Positions 32,138 through 41,109 of a stretch of 64,000 nt of DNA are shown in pieces. Under the pieces are notes generated by a model. It ran no database searches. It was not told where the DNA came from and saw nothing but the letters and a program-made list of their open reading frames with translations. Each line of letters starts with the position of its first letter. The stretch's first letter is position 1. Source of the stretch: Marifrigoribacter sp965178585 (GTDB lineage: Bacteria > Bacteroidota > Bacteroidia > Flavobacteriales > Flavobacteriaceae); the NCBI GenBank assembly GCA_965178585.1, contig OZ238267.1, positions 2,356,001-2,420,000 on the forward strand, read 5' to 3'. The translations under genes were made by a program, and so were the position numbers.

Positions 32138-33544
32138 TTATAGTTCATTTATAAATAATTTAAATTTTTCAAAATTCATATATTTCTGAAACTCTTTAGT
32201 ATTTAGCAATAATTCTTTATCATTAAACCCTTTTTCTTTAGCAAACTGAAGGTTTCTAATTAACTCTTCTTTATTATTAAGCATTGCATAATCTTTAGCT
32301 ATTAAAAAATATATAAAAGCACTATTTGGCAACATAATTGCAACAATTTCATGACAATAAAGAGCTTTATTAAAATTTTCTTTTCTTAATTGAGAATACG
32401 ATGATTCTATTGCCATAGCATACAAAGCATAATTAATTCGCTTTCTCATTTTTATATAACTACTATCATTAGAATTTTTATTCTCGTCATTAAACTTTTT
32501 TAATTCTTTATTCCACCATTTATAGTTAACTCTAATGTTCTTCGAATCTAATTCATTATTAAATCTTTCAATAAATTTTTTTCGAATTTTTGATTCTTCA
32601 TTTTTTATGAATTGATATTGATTTTTCTCGGTAGTATATTCTCTTCTATTTTTTATCTGAATGTTCTTTTTTTTAATACTATCCAAATCAAAATATCTAG
32701 AAAAATTTCTAACTATTCTTTCATTTTCCCATACAGAATAAACTAATTGATTTTTAACTTCTAAATTTTTAGCAACATTATATGAATCTAAATAAAATTC
32801 ATTTATTATCGAATCATTCTTTTGTCTAAACTGTTTCTTATATAATTGCAGTTCTAACCAAAAAAAAGCTTTAAGTATTTGTTTTGAGGGAGGCCATCTA
32901 TGGTCATCTTCATAAATATATAGTTCATTATCAATTTGGAATTTATTTAACCATTCTCTTACCTTTAACATTTCTTGATAATTCATATCCCTATCACCTA
33001 TTAATCCAACATATGAAAAATTTTCTTTGGTAATTGGAATATGTGGATTATTTGGTGAAAAGCCTGCTCCACATGCTATAACTCCTTGAATTTGCTTCGT
33101 TAAAACAGCAACAGTTGTTGCTAATCTTGATCCACCTGAAAAACCTGCGGTGTAAACTAAATTTTTATCAATATTAAAAGAATCAAATACTGAATCAAAC
33201 AATCTATTTATTATTTTGAAATTATTCTCTAATGGTCCATTTCTATTATTATTGGAACAAATTAAAATATGATTAAACTTTTCTGAAGATTCAATAAATG
33301 GTTGAATACCTATTTTACCTCTTGCTGCTGGTTCAAAAATAAAAACTATAGAAGATAACTTATTCTTACCAAATTTTTCAGGAAGATATAATGCGTAGGT
33401 CTCATTAGTATTTAAGACCTCAACTGAATCAATAATAACTCCTTTTGTATAAATATGATTTTGACTAAAAGAACTAAAACATATTGCAAATAAAAGCAAC
33501 GTTAATCTGTGAATTAAAAATTTCACTTTTCCTTTTTTAGTCAT
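32138..33544 (-). CDS. Exported alpha/beta-hydrolase-like protein with helical C-terminal part
   Basis: The 468-residue protein has a signal peptide (LLLFAICFSSFSQ), a domain to about residue 230 with hydrolase features (YALYLPEKFGKNKLSSIVFI, nucleophile-elbow-like YTAGFSGGSRLATTVAVL, late DDHRWPP), and a long Lys/Glu/Asn-rich helical C-terminal half ending in TPR-like helices (ALYCHEIVAIMLPNSAFIYF). The GFSGGS serine could be catalytic; a His (EDDHRW) may complete the triad. This resembles PHB-depolymerase-like or esterase proteins of Bacteroidota, but the substrate is unknown. Confidence 0.6.
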   Translation of the reverse strand: MTKKGKVKFLIHRLTLLLFAICFSSFSQNHIYTKGVIIDSVEVLNTNETYALYLPEKFGKNKLSSIVFIFEPAARGKIGIQPFIESSEKFNHILICSNNNRNGPLENNFKIINRLFDSVFDSFNIDKNLVYTAGFSGGSRLATTVAVLTKQIQGVIACGAGFSPNNPHIPITKENFSYVGLIGDRDMNYQEMLKVREWLNKFQIDNELYIYEDDHRWPPSKQILKAFFWLELQLYKKQFRQKNDSIINEFYLDSYNVAKNLEVKNQLVYSVWENERIVRNFSRYFDLDSIKKKNIQIKNRREYTTEKNQYQFIKNEESKIRKKFIERFNNELDSKNIRVNYKWWNKELKKFNDENKNSNDSSYIKMRKRINYALYAMAIESSYSQLRKENFNKALYCHEIVAIMLPNSAFIYFLIAKDYAMLNNKEELIRNLQFAKEKGFNDKELLLNTKEFQKYMNFEKFKLFINEL

Positions 33545-33582
33545 TTGTAATTTATAATCAATTACAATAAAGGTACAAAAAG

Positions 33583-36500
33583 TTACATATTTCTTCGATA
33601 CTGACCTCCCACTTCAAATAAAGCCTTTGTAATTTCACCTAAAGTACAAGTTTTACAAACTTCCATTAAAGCTTCAAAAATATTTTCATTATGAATGGCT
33701 CTATTTTGTAAATCAGCTAATATTATTGCAGATTCTTTTTTATTAGATTTATGTAAGTCATCAATAACACTTATTTGATATTGTTTTTCTTCTTCGGTAG
33801 CTCTAATTACTTCTCCTGGAATAACAGTTGGAGAACCTTTACTACTTAAAAAAGTATTTACACCAATAATTGGAAACTCTCCATTGTGCTTTAAAGTTTC
33901 ATAATACAGACTTTCTTCTTGTATCATACTACGTTGGTACATCGTTTCCATGGCACCTAATACTCCACCCCTTTCGGTAATTCTATCAAACTCATTTAAA
34001 ACTGCTTCCTCAACTAGATCGGTAAGTTCTTCTATAATAAATGAACCTTGAATTGGATTTTCGTTTTTTGTCAACCCTAATTCTTTATTGATTATTAATT
34101 GAATTGCCATAGCTCTACGAACACTTTCTTCGGTAGGAGTTGTTATTGCTTCATCATAAGCGTTGGTGTGCAATGAGTTACAGTTATCATTGATAGCATA
34201 TAGTGCTTGAAGAGTGGTTCTAATGTCATTAAAATCAATCTCTTGAGCGTGTAATGATCTTCCTGAAGTCTGAATATGATACTTCAACATTTGAGCTCTA
34301 GGATTTGCACCGTATTTAAGTTTTAATGCTTTCGACCAAATTTTACGAGCGACACGACCAATTACTGAATATTCAGGGTCAATACCGTTACTAAAAAAGA
34401 ATGATAGATTCGGACCAAACTTATTAATGTCCATACCTCTTGAAAGATAATACTCTACATAAGTAAAACCATTTGCTAAAGTAAATGCTAATTGAGTTAT
34501 TGGATTAGCTCCTGCCTCAGCAATATGATACCCTGAAATAGAAACTGAATAAAAATTACGTACTTCTTTTTCAATAAAATATTCCTGAACATCACCCATT
34601 AATCGAAGTGCAAACTCAGTTGAAAAAATACAGGTATTTTGTGCTTGATCTTCTTTTAATATATCTGCTTGTACCGTTCCTCTAACTTGTTTAAGTGTTT
34701 CGTATTTAATTTTAGTATAAACGTTTTCGGGCAACACTTGATCTCCGGTAACACCTAATAGCATCAACCCTAAACCATCATTCCCTTTAGGAATCTCACC
34801 TTGATAACTTGGTTGTTTGATTCCTTTTTCTTTATATATTTCTTTTATTTTCTTTTCAACCTCTTCTTCAAGATTATTCTCTTTTATGTACTTCTCACAA
34901 TTCTGATCAATAGCAGCATTCATAAAAAACCCTAGAAGCATAGGTGCTGGTCCATTGATTGTCATACTAACCGAAGTCATAGCATGACTTAAATCGAAAC
35001 CAGAATATAGTTTCTTTGCATCGTCTAAACAACAAATTGAAACTCCTGCATTACCAATTTTACCATAAATATCTGGGCGTTTATCAGGATCGTTCCCATA
35101 AAGAGTAACACTATCAAATGCCGTTGAAAGTCTTTTAGCAGGCATTCCTAAACTTACATAATGAAAACGTCTATTCGTTCTTTCTGGACCTCCTTCACCG
35201 GCAAACATTCTTGTTGGATCTTCTCCAGTTCTTTTAAAAGGATATAATCCTGAAGTATAAGGAAATTCACCTGGAACATTTTCTTGTAATACCCATTTTA
35301 AGATATCTCCCCAAGCTTCATATTTTGGCAATGCTACTTTTGGAATTTGCAAATGAGATAAAGACTCTGTATGCGTTTGAATATTGATTTCTTTATCTCT
35401 TACTTTAAAAGAATATACAGGCTCTTTATAACGATTTACCTTTTCTGACCATCCCAAAATCACTTCCCAATTATAGGGATCGAAATCCATTTTAATTTTG
35501 TCAAATTCTTTTATAAGTAACTCTAATAAAATAATATTACTTTCATTGGTAATACTAGTTTTTAATTCTTCTTCGTTTAATCCATTTTTAGTAAAATGCG
35601 ATTGTTTTATATTACAACCAATTACAGAAGTTATAGTTTTATAAATTCCGTATAGTTTCTGTGCTACTTCAACTTGATCTAAAACTTTAGCATCATAATT
35701 TCTATTATTCTCTGAAATTTCAGATAAATATCGAACTCTAGAAGGAGGAATTACAAATATTTTTTCAGACATTTCTTCTGAAATCTCATACTTTGAAATT
35801 AACTTTGTATTTGTTTTCTTCACCAACTCATCCATGATTGCTTTATAAAGCTTGTTCATTCCTGGGTCGTTAAATTGTGAAGCTATGGTTCCATATACAG
35901 GCAAATCTTCTTGAGATATATCCCACAAGTTATTATTACGCATGTATTGTTTTTTAACATCACGTAAAGCATCTAAAGCCCCTCTTTTATCAAATTTATT
36001 GATGGCGACTAAATCGGCAAAATCTAACATGTCAATTTTTTCTAACTGAGTAGCTGCACCAAATTCTGGAGTCATTACATATAATGAAACATCACTATGT
36101 TCTATTATTTCAGTATCACTTTGTCCAATTCCAGAAGTTTCTAAAATTATAATATCATACTCTGAAGCCTTTAAAACTTCAATAGCTTGAGAAACATATT
36201 TTGATAAAGCTAAATTACTTTGACGAGTTGCTAAAGAACGCATATAAACACGATCTGAATTAATTGCATTCATTCGAATACGATCACCCAGTAAAGCACC
36301 TCCAGTTTTTCTTTTTGAAGGATCTACAGATATAATTCCAATAGTTTTTTCTGGAAAATCTATTAAGAATCGTCTAACCAATTCGTCTACTAAAGAAGAT
36401 TTTCCTGCACCACCTGTACCGGTAATTCCTAATACAGGAATTTTTGAGGTTTTATTTTTTTTATGAATAGCTTCTAGGGCTTCTTTTGCAATTTCAGGGA

Positions 36501-37026
36501 AATTTTCGGCAGCTGAAATAACTCTTGCAATTGCTCCCGGTTTCTTTTCTGACAGCAATGAAACTTCATTTGTTAATGTGTTTCCAATAGGAAAATCAGA
36601 TCTTTTAACCAAATCATTGATCATTCCTTGAAGCCCCATTTCTCTTCCATCATCTGGAGAATAAATTCTTTCAATACCATAATTTTGTAATTCCTCAATT
36701 TCTGAAGGAAGAATTACACCTCCACCTCCACCAAAAATCTTTATTTGGGAAGCTCCTCTTTCTTTAAGTAAATCATACATATACTTAAAATACTCATTGT
36801 GCCCTCCTTGGTAAGAAGTTAAAGCAATGGCATTTGCATCTTCTTGTATAGCGGTATTAACAACTTCTTCTACGCTTCTATCGTGACCTAAATGGATTAC
36901 CTCAACACCTGTTGCTTGTATAATTCGACGCATAATATTTATAGAAGCATCATGACCATCAAATAATGAAGCGGCAGTTACTATTCGAACTTTATTTTTA
37001 GGTTGATATATCGGTGTTTGTTGCAT
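33583..37026 (-). CDS. icmF: Fused acyl-CoA mutase IcmF (isobutyryl-CoA mutase with G-protein chaperone)
   Basis: A 1147-residue natural fusion. Residues 1-145 are the B12-binding domain with His25 in FDGHDASINIMRR; about 195-415 is the MeaB-like GTPase chaperone (P-loop GITGTGGAGKSSL at 200-212, NKFD later); the C-terminal part is the catalytic TIM barrel (GLYPFKRTGEDPTRMFAGEG). A tell-tale sign is EDQAQNTCIFSTEF, where methylmalonyl-CoA mutases have Arg in the matching VRNT segment; Gln here is what is described for IcmF. It interconverts isobutyryl- and n-butyryl-CoA (or a related branched acyl-CoA). The promoter is a perfect TAAATTTG box 27 bases upstream. Often annotated as methylmalonyl-CoA mutase. 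Confidence 0.9.
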   Translation of the reverse strand: MQQTPIYQPKNKVRIVTAASLFDGHDASINIMRRIIQATGVEVIHLGHDRSVEEVVNTAIQEDANAIALTSYQGGHNEYFKYMYDLLKERGASQIKIFGGGGGVILPSEIEELQNYGIERIYSPDDGREMGLQGMINDLVKRSDFPIGNTLTNEVSLLSEKKPGAIARVISAAENFPEIAKEALEAIHKKNKTSKIPVLGITGTGGAGKSSLVDELVRRFLIDFPEKTIGIISVDPSKRKTGGALLGDRIRMNAINSDRVYMRSLATRQSNLALSKYVSQAIEVLKASEYDIIILETSGIGQSDTEIIEHSDVSLYVMTPEFGAATQLEKIDMLDFADLVAINKFDKRGALDALRDVKKQYMRNNNLWDISQEDLPVYGTIASQFNDPGMNKLYKAIMDELVKKTNTKLISKYEISEEMSEKIFVIPPSRVRYLSEISENNRNYDAKVLDQVEVAQKLYGIYKTITSVIGCNIKQSHFTKNGLNEEELKTSITNESNIILLELLIKEFDKIKMDFDPYNWEVILGWSEKVNRYKEPVYSFKVRDKEINIQTHTESLSHLQIPKVALPKYEAWGDILKWVLQENVPGEFPYTSGLYPFKRTGEDPTRMFAGEGGPERTNRRFHYVSLGMPAKRLSTAFDSVTLYGNDPDKRPDIYGKIGNAGVSICCLDDAKKLYSGFDLSHAMTSVSMTINGPAPMLLGFFMNAAIDQNCEKYIKENNLEEEVEKKIKEIYKEKGIKQPSYQGEIPKGNDGLGLMLLGVTGDQVLPENVYTKIKYETLKQVRGTVQADILKEDQAQNTCIFSTEFALRLMGDVQEYFIEKEVRNFYSVSISGYHIAEAGANPITQLAFTLANGFTYVEYYLSRGMDINKFGPNLSFFFSNGIDPEYSVIGRVARKIWSKALKLKYGANPRAQMLKYHIQTSGRSLHAQEIDFNDIRTTLQALYAINDNCNSLHTNAYDEAITTPTEESVRRAMAIQLIINKELGLTKNENPIQGSFIIEELTDLVEEAVLNEFDRITERGGVLGAMETMYQRSMIQEESLYYETLKHNGEFPIIGVNTFLSSKGSPTVIPGEVIRATEEEKQYQISVIDDLHKSNKKESAIILADLQNRAIHNENIFEALMEVCKTCTLGEITKALFEVGGQYRRNM

Positions 37027-37052
37027 GAAATTATTGTATTGTTTTCAGGCTG

Positions 37053-37060
37053 CAAATTTA
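37053..37060 (-). promoter_or_regulatory. Promoter -7 box of icmF (TAAATTTG)
   Basis: A perfect minus-strand TAnnTTTG lies 27 bases before the icmF ATG. The divergent DUF4197 gene has a one-mismatch box, CATCTTTG, about 25 bases upstream of its own ATG. Confidence 0.6.
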
Positions 37061-37177
37061 CAAAAAAGCGCGTACATATTTCAGATATATTATTTCATTA
37101 AAAAATCATTGATTAAAAGATGCTTATGCCTATTTTTTCTTTTAAATAATTTACATCTTTGCAAAAAATAAACTACT

Positions 37178-37885
37178 ATGTATTTTAAAAAACTATCATT
37201 AATTTGCTTATCTATATTTACCATTTCTTGTGCAGAATTACAAGATGTAGTTAATTCTTTACCTACCGATACTACTAACGGAACCCTAGACATAGCTGGA
37301 GGTTTACGTCAAGCATTGGATTTGGGAATTGATAAACAAGTAACTAAACTAACTCAAAAAGATGGTTTTTATAAAAACAATTTAGTTAAAATTGTAATGC
37401 CTGATGAACTTAAAAAAGTAGACGAAGCATTACGAGCTATTGGTTTAGGAAGTTTAGCAGATGAAGGAATTAAAGCCTTAAATCGTACTGCAGAAGATGC
37501 TGTAAAAGAAGCAACACCTATTTTTGTAAGCGCTGTAAAAGACATTACTTTTACAGATGCTAAAAACATTTTATTAGGCTCAGACAATGCCGCTACCAAT
37601 TATTTACAAGCAAAAACAAATAGTGCTCTTTATAATAAATTTCACCCTGTGATTAATAATTCGTTTGCAAAAGTAGGTGCAGATCAAATCTGGACAAACC
37701 TTATAACTAAGTACAATACAATTCCTTTTGTAAACAAAGTAAACCCTGATCTAACAGATTACGTAACAACTGAAGCATTAAAAGGAGTTTACAAAATGAT
37801 TTCTGTTGAAGAAAAAGAAATTAGAACCAATATTAGTTCTAGAACTACTTCACTACTGCAACAAGTATTTGCTTTGCAAGATTAA
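37178..37885 (+). CDS. DUF4197 exported lipoprotein-like protein
   Basis: The 235-residue protein has an N-terminal signal (LSIFTISCAELQDVVNSLP, Cys as possible lipidation site) and the helical DUF4197 domain: GLRQALDLGIDKQVTKLTQK, KIVMPDELKKVDEALRAIGL, FTDAKNILLGSDNAATNYL. The family is of unknown function, widely found as a periplasmic protein. It is convergent with pyrF, whose stop is one base away. Confidence 0.85.
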   Translation: MYFKKLSLICLSIFTISCAELQDVVNSLPTDTTNGTLDIAGGLRQALDLGIDKQVTKLTQKDGFYKNNLVKIVMPDELKKVDEALRAIGLGSLADEGIKALNRTAEDAVKEATPIFVSAVKDITFTDAKNILLGSDNAATNYLQAKTNSALYNKFHPVINNSFAKVGADQIWTNLITKYNTIPFVNKVNPDLTDYVTTEALKGVYKMISVEEKEIRTNISSRTTSLLQQVFALQD

Positions 37886-37886
37886 T

Positions 37887-38705
37887 TTATTGGTTGTTTA
37901 AAACAACCTCCATTTGTTGTTGAATATTTTTAGCTTCTAGAGCTGAAGCTTCTGCAAAATCAGAATGATTAGATGCATAAATAATCCCTCTTGAAGAATT
38001 AATTAGTAATCCAACATTATCATTCATTCCATATTTACAAACATCTTGTAGGTTTCCACCCTGAGCACCTACCCCAGGAACTAAAAGAAAACTATTAGGG
38101 ACAATCTCTCTAATTTCTTTAAAGTATTCAGCTTTTGTAGCACCTACAACATACATTAACTGATCACTATTCTTCCAAGATTTCGATATTTTTAAAACTT
38201 TTTTATAAAGCTCTTCTTCTTTAATTATTTGTGTTTGAAAATCGAAAGCTCCTAAATTAGAGGTTAATGCTAATAAAATAGTGTGTTTATCTTTAAAAGT
38301 TAAAAAAGGCTCTACTGAATCTTTCCCCATATAAGGGGCAACAGTTACAGAATTAAAACCTAAGTCTTCTAGAAAAGCTTTCGCATACATACTAGAAGTA
38401 TTTCCGATATCTCCCCTTTTTGCATCAGCAATAGTAAAAATCTCAGGGTGATTTTGGTTTAAGTAGTTGATCGTTTTTTCTAAAGCTTCCCAACCTTTAA
38501 TACCATATGCTTCGTAGAAAGCAGTATTGGGTTTATAAGCAACAGCCAAATGATGAGTGGCATCTATAATTGCTTTATTAAAAGCAAAAATAGGATCTTC
38601 TTCTTTTAATAAATGCTTTGGAATTTTATTTAAATCAACATCCAAACCTATACAAAGGAAGGATTTCTTATTATAGATTTGAGTAGTTAATTGCTCCGTC
38701 GTCAT
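37887..38705 (-). CDS. pyrF: Orotidine 5'-phosphate decarboxylase
   Basis: The 272-residue enzyme is of the longer type II subfamily, with FTIADAKRGDIGNTSSMYAK as the active-site DxKxxDI motif and late GVGAQGG and NSSRGIIYAS phosphate-binding loops. It makes UMP from OMP, the last step of pyrimidine synthesis. It follows prfA with one base between stop and start, so the two are co-transcribed from the promoter box upstream of prfA. Confidence 0.95.
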   Translation of the reverse strand: MTTEQLTTQIYNKKSFLCIGLDVDLNKIPKHLLKEEDPIFAFNKAIIDATHHLAVAYKPNTAFYEAYGIKGWEALEKTINYLNQNHPEIFTIADAKRGDIGNTSSMYAKAFLEDLGFNSVTVAPYMGKDSVEPFLTFKDKHTILLALTSNLGAFDFQTQIIKEEELYKKVLKISKSWKNSDQLMYVVGATKAEYFKEIREIVPNSFLLVPGVGAQGGNLQDVCKYGMNDNVGLLINSSRGIIYASNHSDFAEASALEAKNIQQQMEVVLNNQ

Positions 38706-38706
38706 T

Positions 38707-39783
38707 TTAAAAAGTATCGCCTGATTCTTTAAGTTTTTCGGTATTGTTTACCAACTGTAATTCATCAATAATTTTCTGAATATCACCATTTATAATATTA
38801 CTTAAATCATATAATGTTAAATTAATTCTATGGTCGGTAACTCTTCCTTGTGAATAATTATAGGTTCTAATTTTAGCACTTCGGTCACCACTAGTAACCA
38901 TAGATCCTCTTTTTAAAGCATCTTCAGCTTGTTTTTTAGCCAATTCTAAATCGTATAATCTAGATCGTAAAACTTTAAAAGCCTTCTCTTTATTTTTATG
39001 CTGAGATTTTTGATCTTGACATTGTGCAACCAATCCGGTTGGAACGTGTGTTAAACGTACAGCAGAATAGGTCGTGTTTACAGATTGACCACCTGGTCCT
39101 GAAGAACAGAAGTAATCAATGCGAACATCTTTCATTTCTATTTGCACATCAAATTCTTCTGCTTCTGGAAATACCATAACGGTTGCAGCACTCGTATGAA
39201 CCCTACCCTGTGTTTCTGTTTGTGGTACTCTTTGTACACGATGAACACCTGCTTCAAATTTTAAAACTCCATAAACATCGTCACCTGTTATTTCAAATTG
39301 AATTTCCTTAAAACCACCACTGGTTCCTTCACTAAAGTCTACTACACTTGTTTTCCATCCTCTACCTTCACAATATTTAGTATACATTCTAAAAAGATCT
39401 CCTGCAAAGATACTAGCCTCATCTCCACCAGTACCTGCTCTAATTTCCATCACTGCATTTTTTGCATCTTCTGGATCTTTAGGAATCAATAAAAATTTAA
39501 TTTCTTCTTCTAATAACGGAATTCTTGTTTTAGCTTCATCCATTTCCATTTTAGCCATTTCAACCATTTCGGCATCACTTCCGTCAGAAATAATTTCTTC
39601 AGCTTCAGTTATGTTATCAGTTAAAGAAAGGTATTCCCCACGCTTATCCATTAATAATCTTAGATCCTTATATTCTTTATTTAACTGAACATACCTTTTT
39701 TGATCTGTAATAATATCTGGCTGAATGATTAAATCACTCACCTCATCAAAGCGCTGTTTTACTATTTGAAGTTTTTCTAGCAT
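38707..39783 (-). CDS. prfA: Peptide chain release factor 1
   Basis: The 358-residue protein has the tRNA-mimic architecture of class I release factors. GGQ is in SSGPGGQSVNTTYSAV, and the codon-recognition PxT-type tripeptide lies in VHRVQRVPQTETQGRVHTSA (PQT, slightly variant of PAT). It releases peptides at UAA and UAG. Co-transcribed with pyrF. A perfect TAAATTTG box is 18 bases upstream. Confidence 0.96.
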   Translation of the reverse strand: MLEKLQIVKQRFDEVSDLIIQPDIITDQKRYVQLNKEYKDLRLLMDKRGEYLSLTDNITEAEEIISDGSDAEMVEMAKMEMDEAKTRIPLLEEEIKFLLIPKDPEDAKNAVMEIRAGTGGDEASIFAGDLFRMYTKYCEGRGWKTSVVDFSEGTSGGFKEIQFEITGDDVYGVLKFEAGVHRVQRVPQTETQGRVHTSAATVMVFPEAEEFDVQIEMKDVRIDYFCSSGPGGQSVNTTYSAVRLTHVPTGLVAQCQDQKSQHKNKEKAFKVLRSRLYDLELAKKQAEDALKRGSMVTSGDRSAKIRTYNYSQGRVTDHRINLTLYDLSNIINGDIQKIIDELQLVNNTEKLKESGDTF

Positions 39784-39800
39784 AAAATTTTATTGTCGAA

Positions 39801-39808
39801 CAAATTTA
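39801..39808 (-). promoter_or_regulatory. Promoter -7 box of prfA-pyrF (TAAATTTG)
   Basis: A perfect minus-strand TAnnTTTG lies 18 bases before the prfA ATG, giving a very short leader. Confidence 0.55.
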
Positions 39809-39851
39809 CAATCTTTATAATTAATCAGTAAGTAGAAATGAAAAAACTGAA

Positions 39852-41030
39852 TTAATAATGAAATTCTCCAAATTCACTTTTAATCGTTAATTTTTTATCA
39901 TCTGAGGCCTCTACGCTACCAATAATTTGAGCATTCACATTAAAAGATTTTGAAATTTCTATAATATCATTTGCAATTTCTTTAGGAACATAAATTTCCA
40001 TACGATGTCCCATATTAAACACTTGGTACATTTCTTTCCAATCGGTATTACTTTCTTTTTGAATTAATTTAAACAAAGGTGGTACTTCAAATAAATTATC
40101 CTTAATAATATGAAGCCCTTTTACAAAATGAAGAATTTTAGTTTGAGCCCCACCACTACAATGAACCATTCCATGAATATCTTTATTTGTATATTTTGAA
40201 AGAATTTTTTTAATAATAGGAGCATAGGTCCTTGTTGGTGACAACACCAATTTTCCTGCATCCAATTCAGTATTTTTAACTAAATCTGTCAATTTCTTTG
40301 ACCCAGAATACACCAATTCATCAGGCACTTCTTGATCAAAACTTTCTGGGTATTTTTCAGCTAAATATTTTTCAAAAACATCGTGACGAGCAGAAGTAAG
40401 ACCATTACTTCCCATACCTCCATTGTATTCAGTTTCATAGGAAGCTTGTCCAAATGATTCCAACCCAACTATTACATCTCCTGTTTTTATATTAGAATTA
40501 TCAATAACATCACTTCGTTTTATTCGAGCAGTTACTGTAGAATCTACAATAATGGTTCGTACCAAATCACCAACGTCAGCGGTTTCTCCTCCAGTTGAAT
40601 GTATGGTGACGCCAAACGAATTTAAATCTTTAAGCAATTCTTCAGATCCATTTATTATTGCCGAAATAACTTCTCCTGGAATTTTATTTTTATTACGACC
40701 AATGGTAGAAGACAACATAATATTATCTGTAGCACCTACACATAATAAATCGTCAATATTCATTATCAAAGCATCTTGAGCTATTCCTTTCCAAACAGAT
40801 AAATCTCCTGTTTCCTTCCAATACATATAGGCTAAGGAAGATTTTGTTCCTGCACCATCTGCATGCATTACTAAGCAATAATCATTATCTCCAGTAAGGT
40901 AATCGGGAACTATTTTACAAAATGCTTGAGGAAACAATCCTTTATCTACATTTTTAATAGCATTGTGTACATCTTCTTTTGAAGCAGAAACACCTCTTTG
41001 GGCATATCTTTTTGAAATTTCTTGATCCAT
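39852..41030 (-). CDS. purM: Phosphoribosylformylglycinamidine cyclo-ligase (AIR synthase)
   Basis: The 392-residue protein shows the PurM fold: N-terminal RYAQRGVSASKEDVHNAI, ATP/substrate-binding HADGAGTKSSLAYMYW and AQDALIMNIDDLLCVGA, a Gly-rich STGGETADVGDLVRTI, and C-terminal HCSGGAQTKILHFVKG. It is the Bacteroidota variant, longer than the E. coli enzyme. It converts FGAM to AIR in purine synthesis. A perfect promoter box (TACTTTTG, 41048-41055) lies 18 bases upstream, adjacent to the terminator of the preceding operon. Confidence 0.88.
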   Translation of the reverse strand: MDQEISKRYAQRGVSASKEDVHNAIKNVDKGLFPQAFCKIVPDYLTGDNDYCLVMHADGAGTKSSLAYMYWKETGDLSVWKGIAQDALIMNIDDLLCVGATDNIMLSSTIGRNKNKIPGEVISAIINGSEELLKDLNSFGVTIHSTGGETADVGDLVRTIIVDSTVTARIKRSDVIDNSNIKTGDVIVGLESFGQASYETEYNGGMGSNGLTSARHDVFEKYLAEKYPESFDQEVPDELVYSGSKKLTDLVKNTELDAGKLVLSPTRTYAPIIKKILSKYTNKDIHGMVHCSGGAQTKILHFVKGLHIIKDNLFEVPPLFKLIQKESNTDWKEMYQVFNMGHRMEIYVPKEIANDIIEISKSFNVNAQIIGSVEASDDKKLTIKSEFGEFHY

Positions 41031-41047
41031 TCTATTAGCTTAGTTTG

Positions 41048-41055
41048 CAAAAGTA
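41048..41055 (-). promoter_or_regulatory. Promoter -7 box of purM (TACTTTTG)
   Basis: A perfect minus-strand TAnnTTTG lies 18 bases before the purM ATG and directly abuts the terminator of the upstream csg-linked operon. Confidence 0.55.
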
Positions 41056-41064
41056 AGCAATAAA

Positions 41065-41088
41065 AAAAGCTCACAAAAGTGAGCTTTT
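41065..41088 (-). terminator. Terminator of the csgG / propeller lipoprotein operon
   Basis: Perfect arms AAAAGCTCAC and GTGAGCTTTT around AAAA, with a T-rich tail on the minus strand (TTTTTTT). It ends minus-strand transcription before purM. Confidence 0.88.
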
Positions 41089-41109
41089 AAGTATTTGTAT
41101 AATTTTTAT

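Noticed and set aside
37893..37909. Palindrome GGTTGTTTAAAACAACC as a terminator
   Set aside because: It lies within the coding end of pyrF and has no T-tail on either side.
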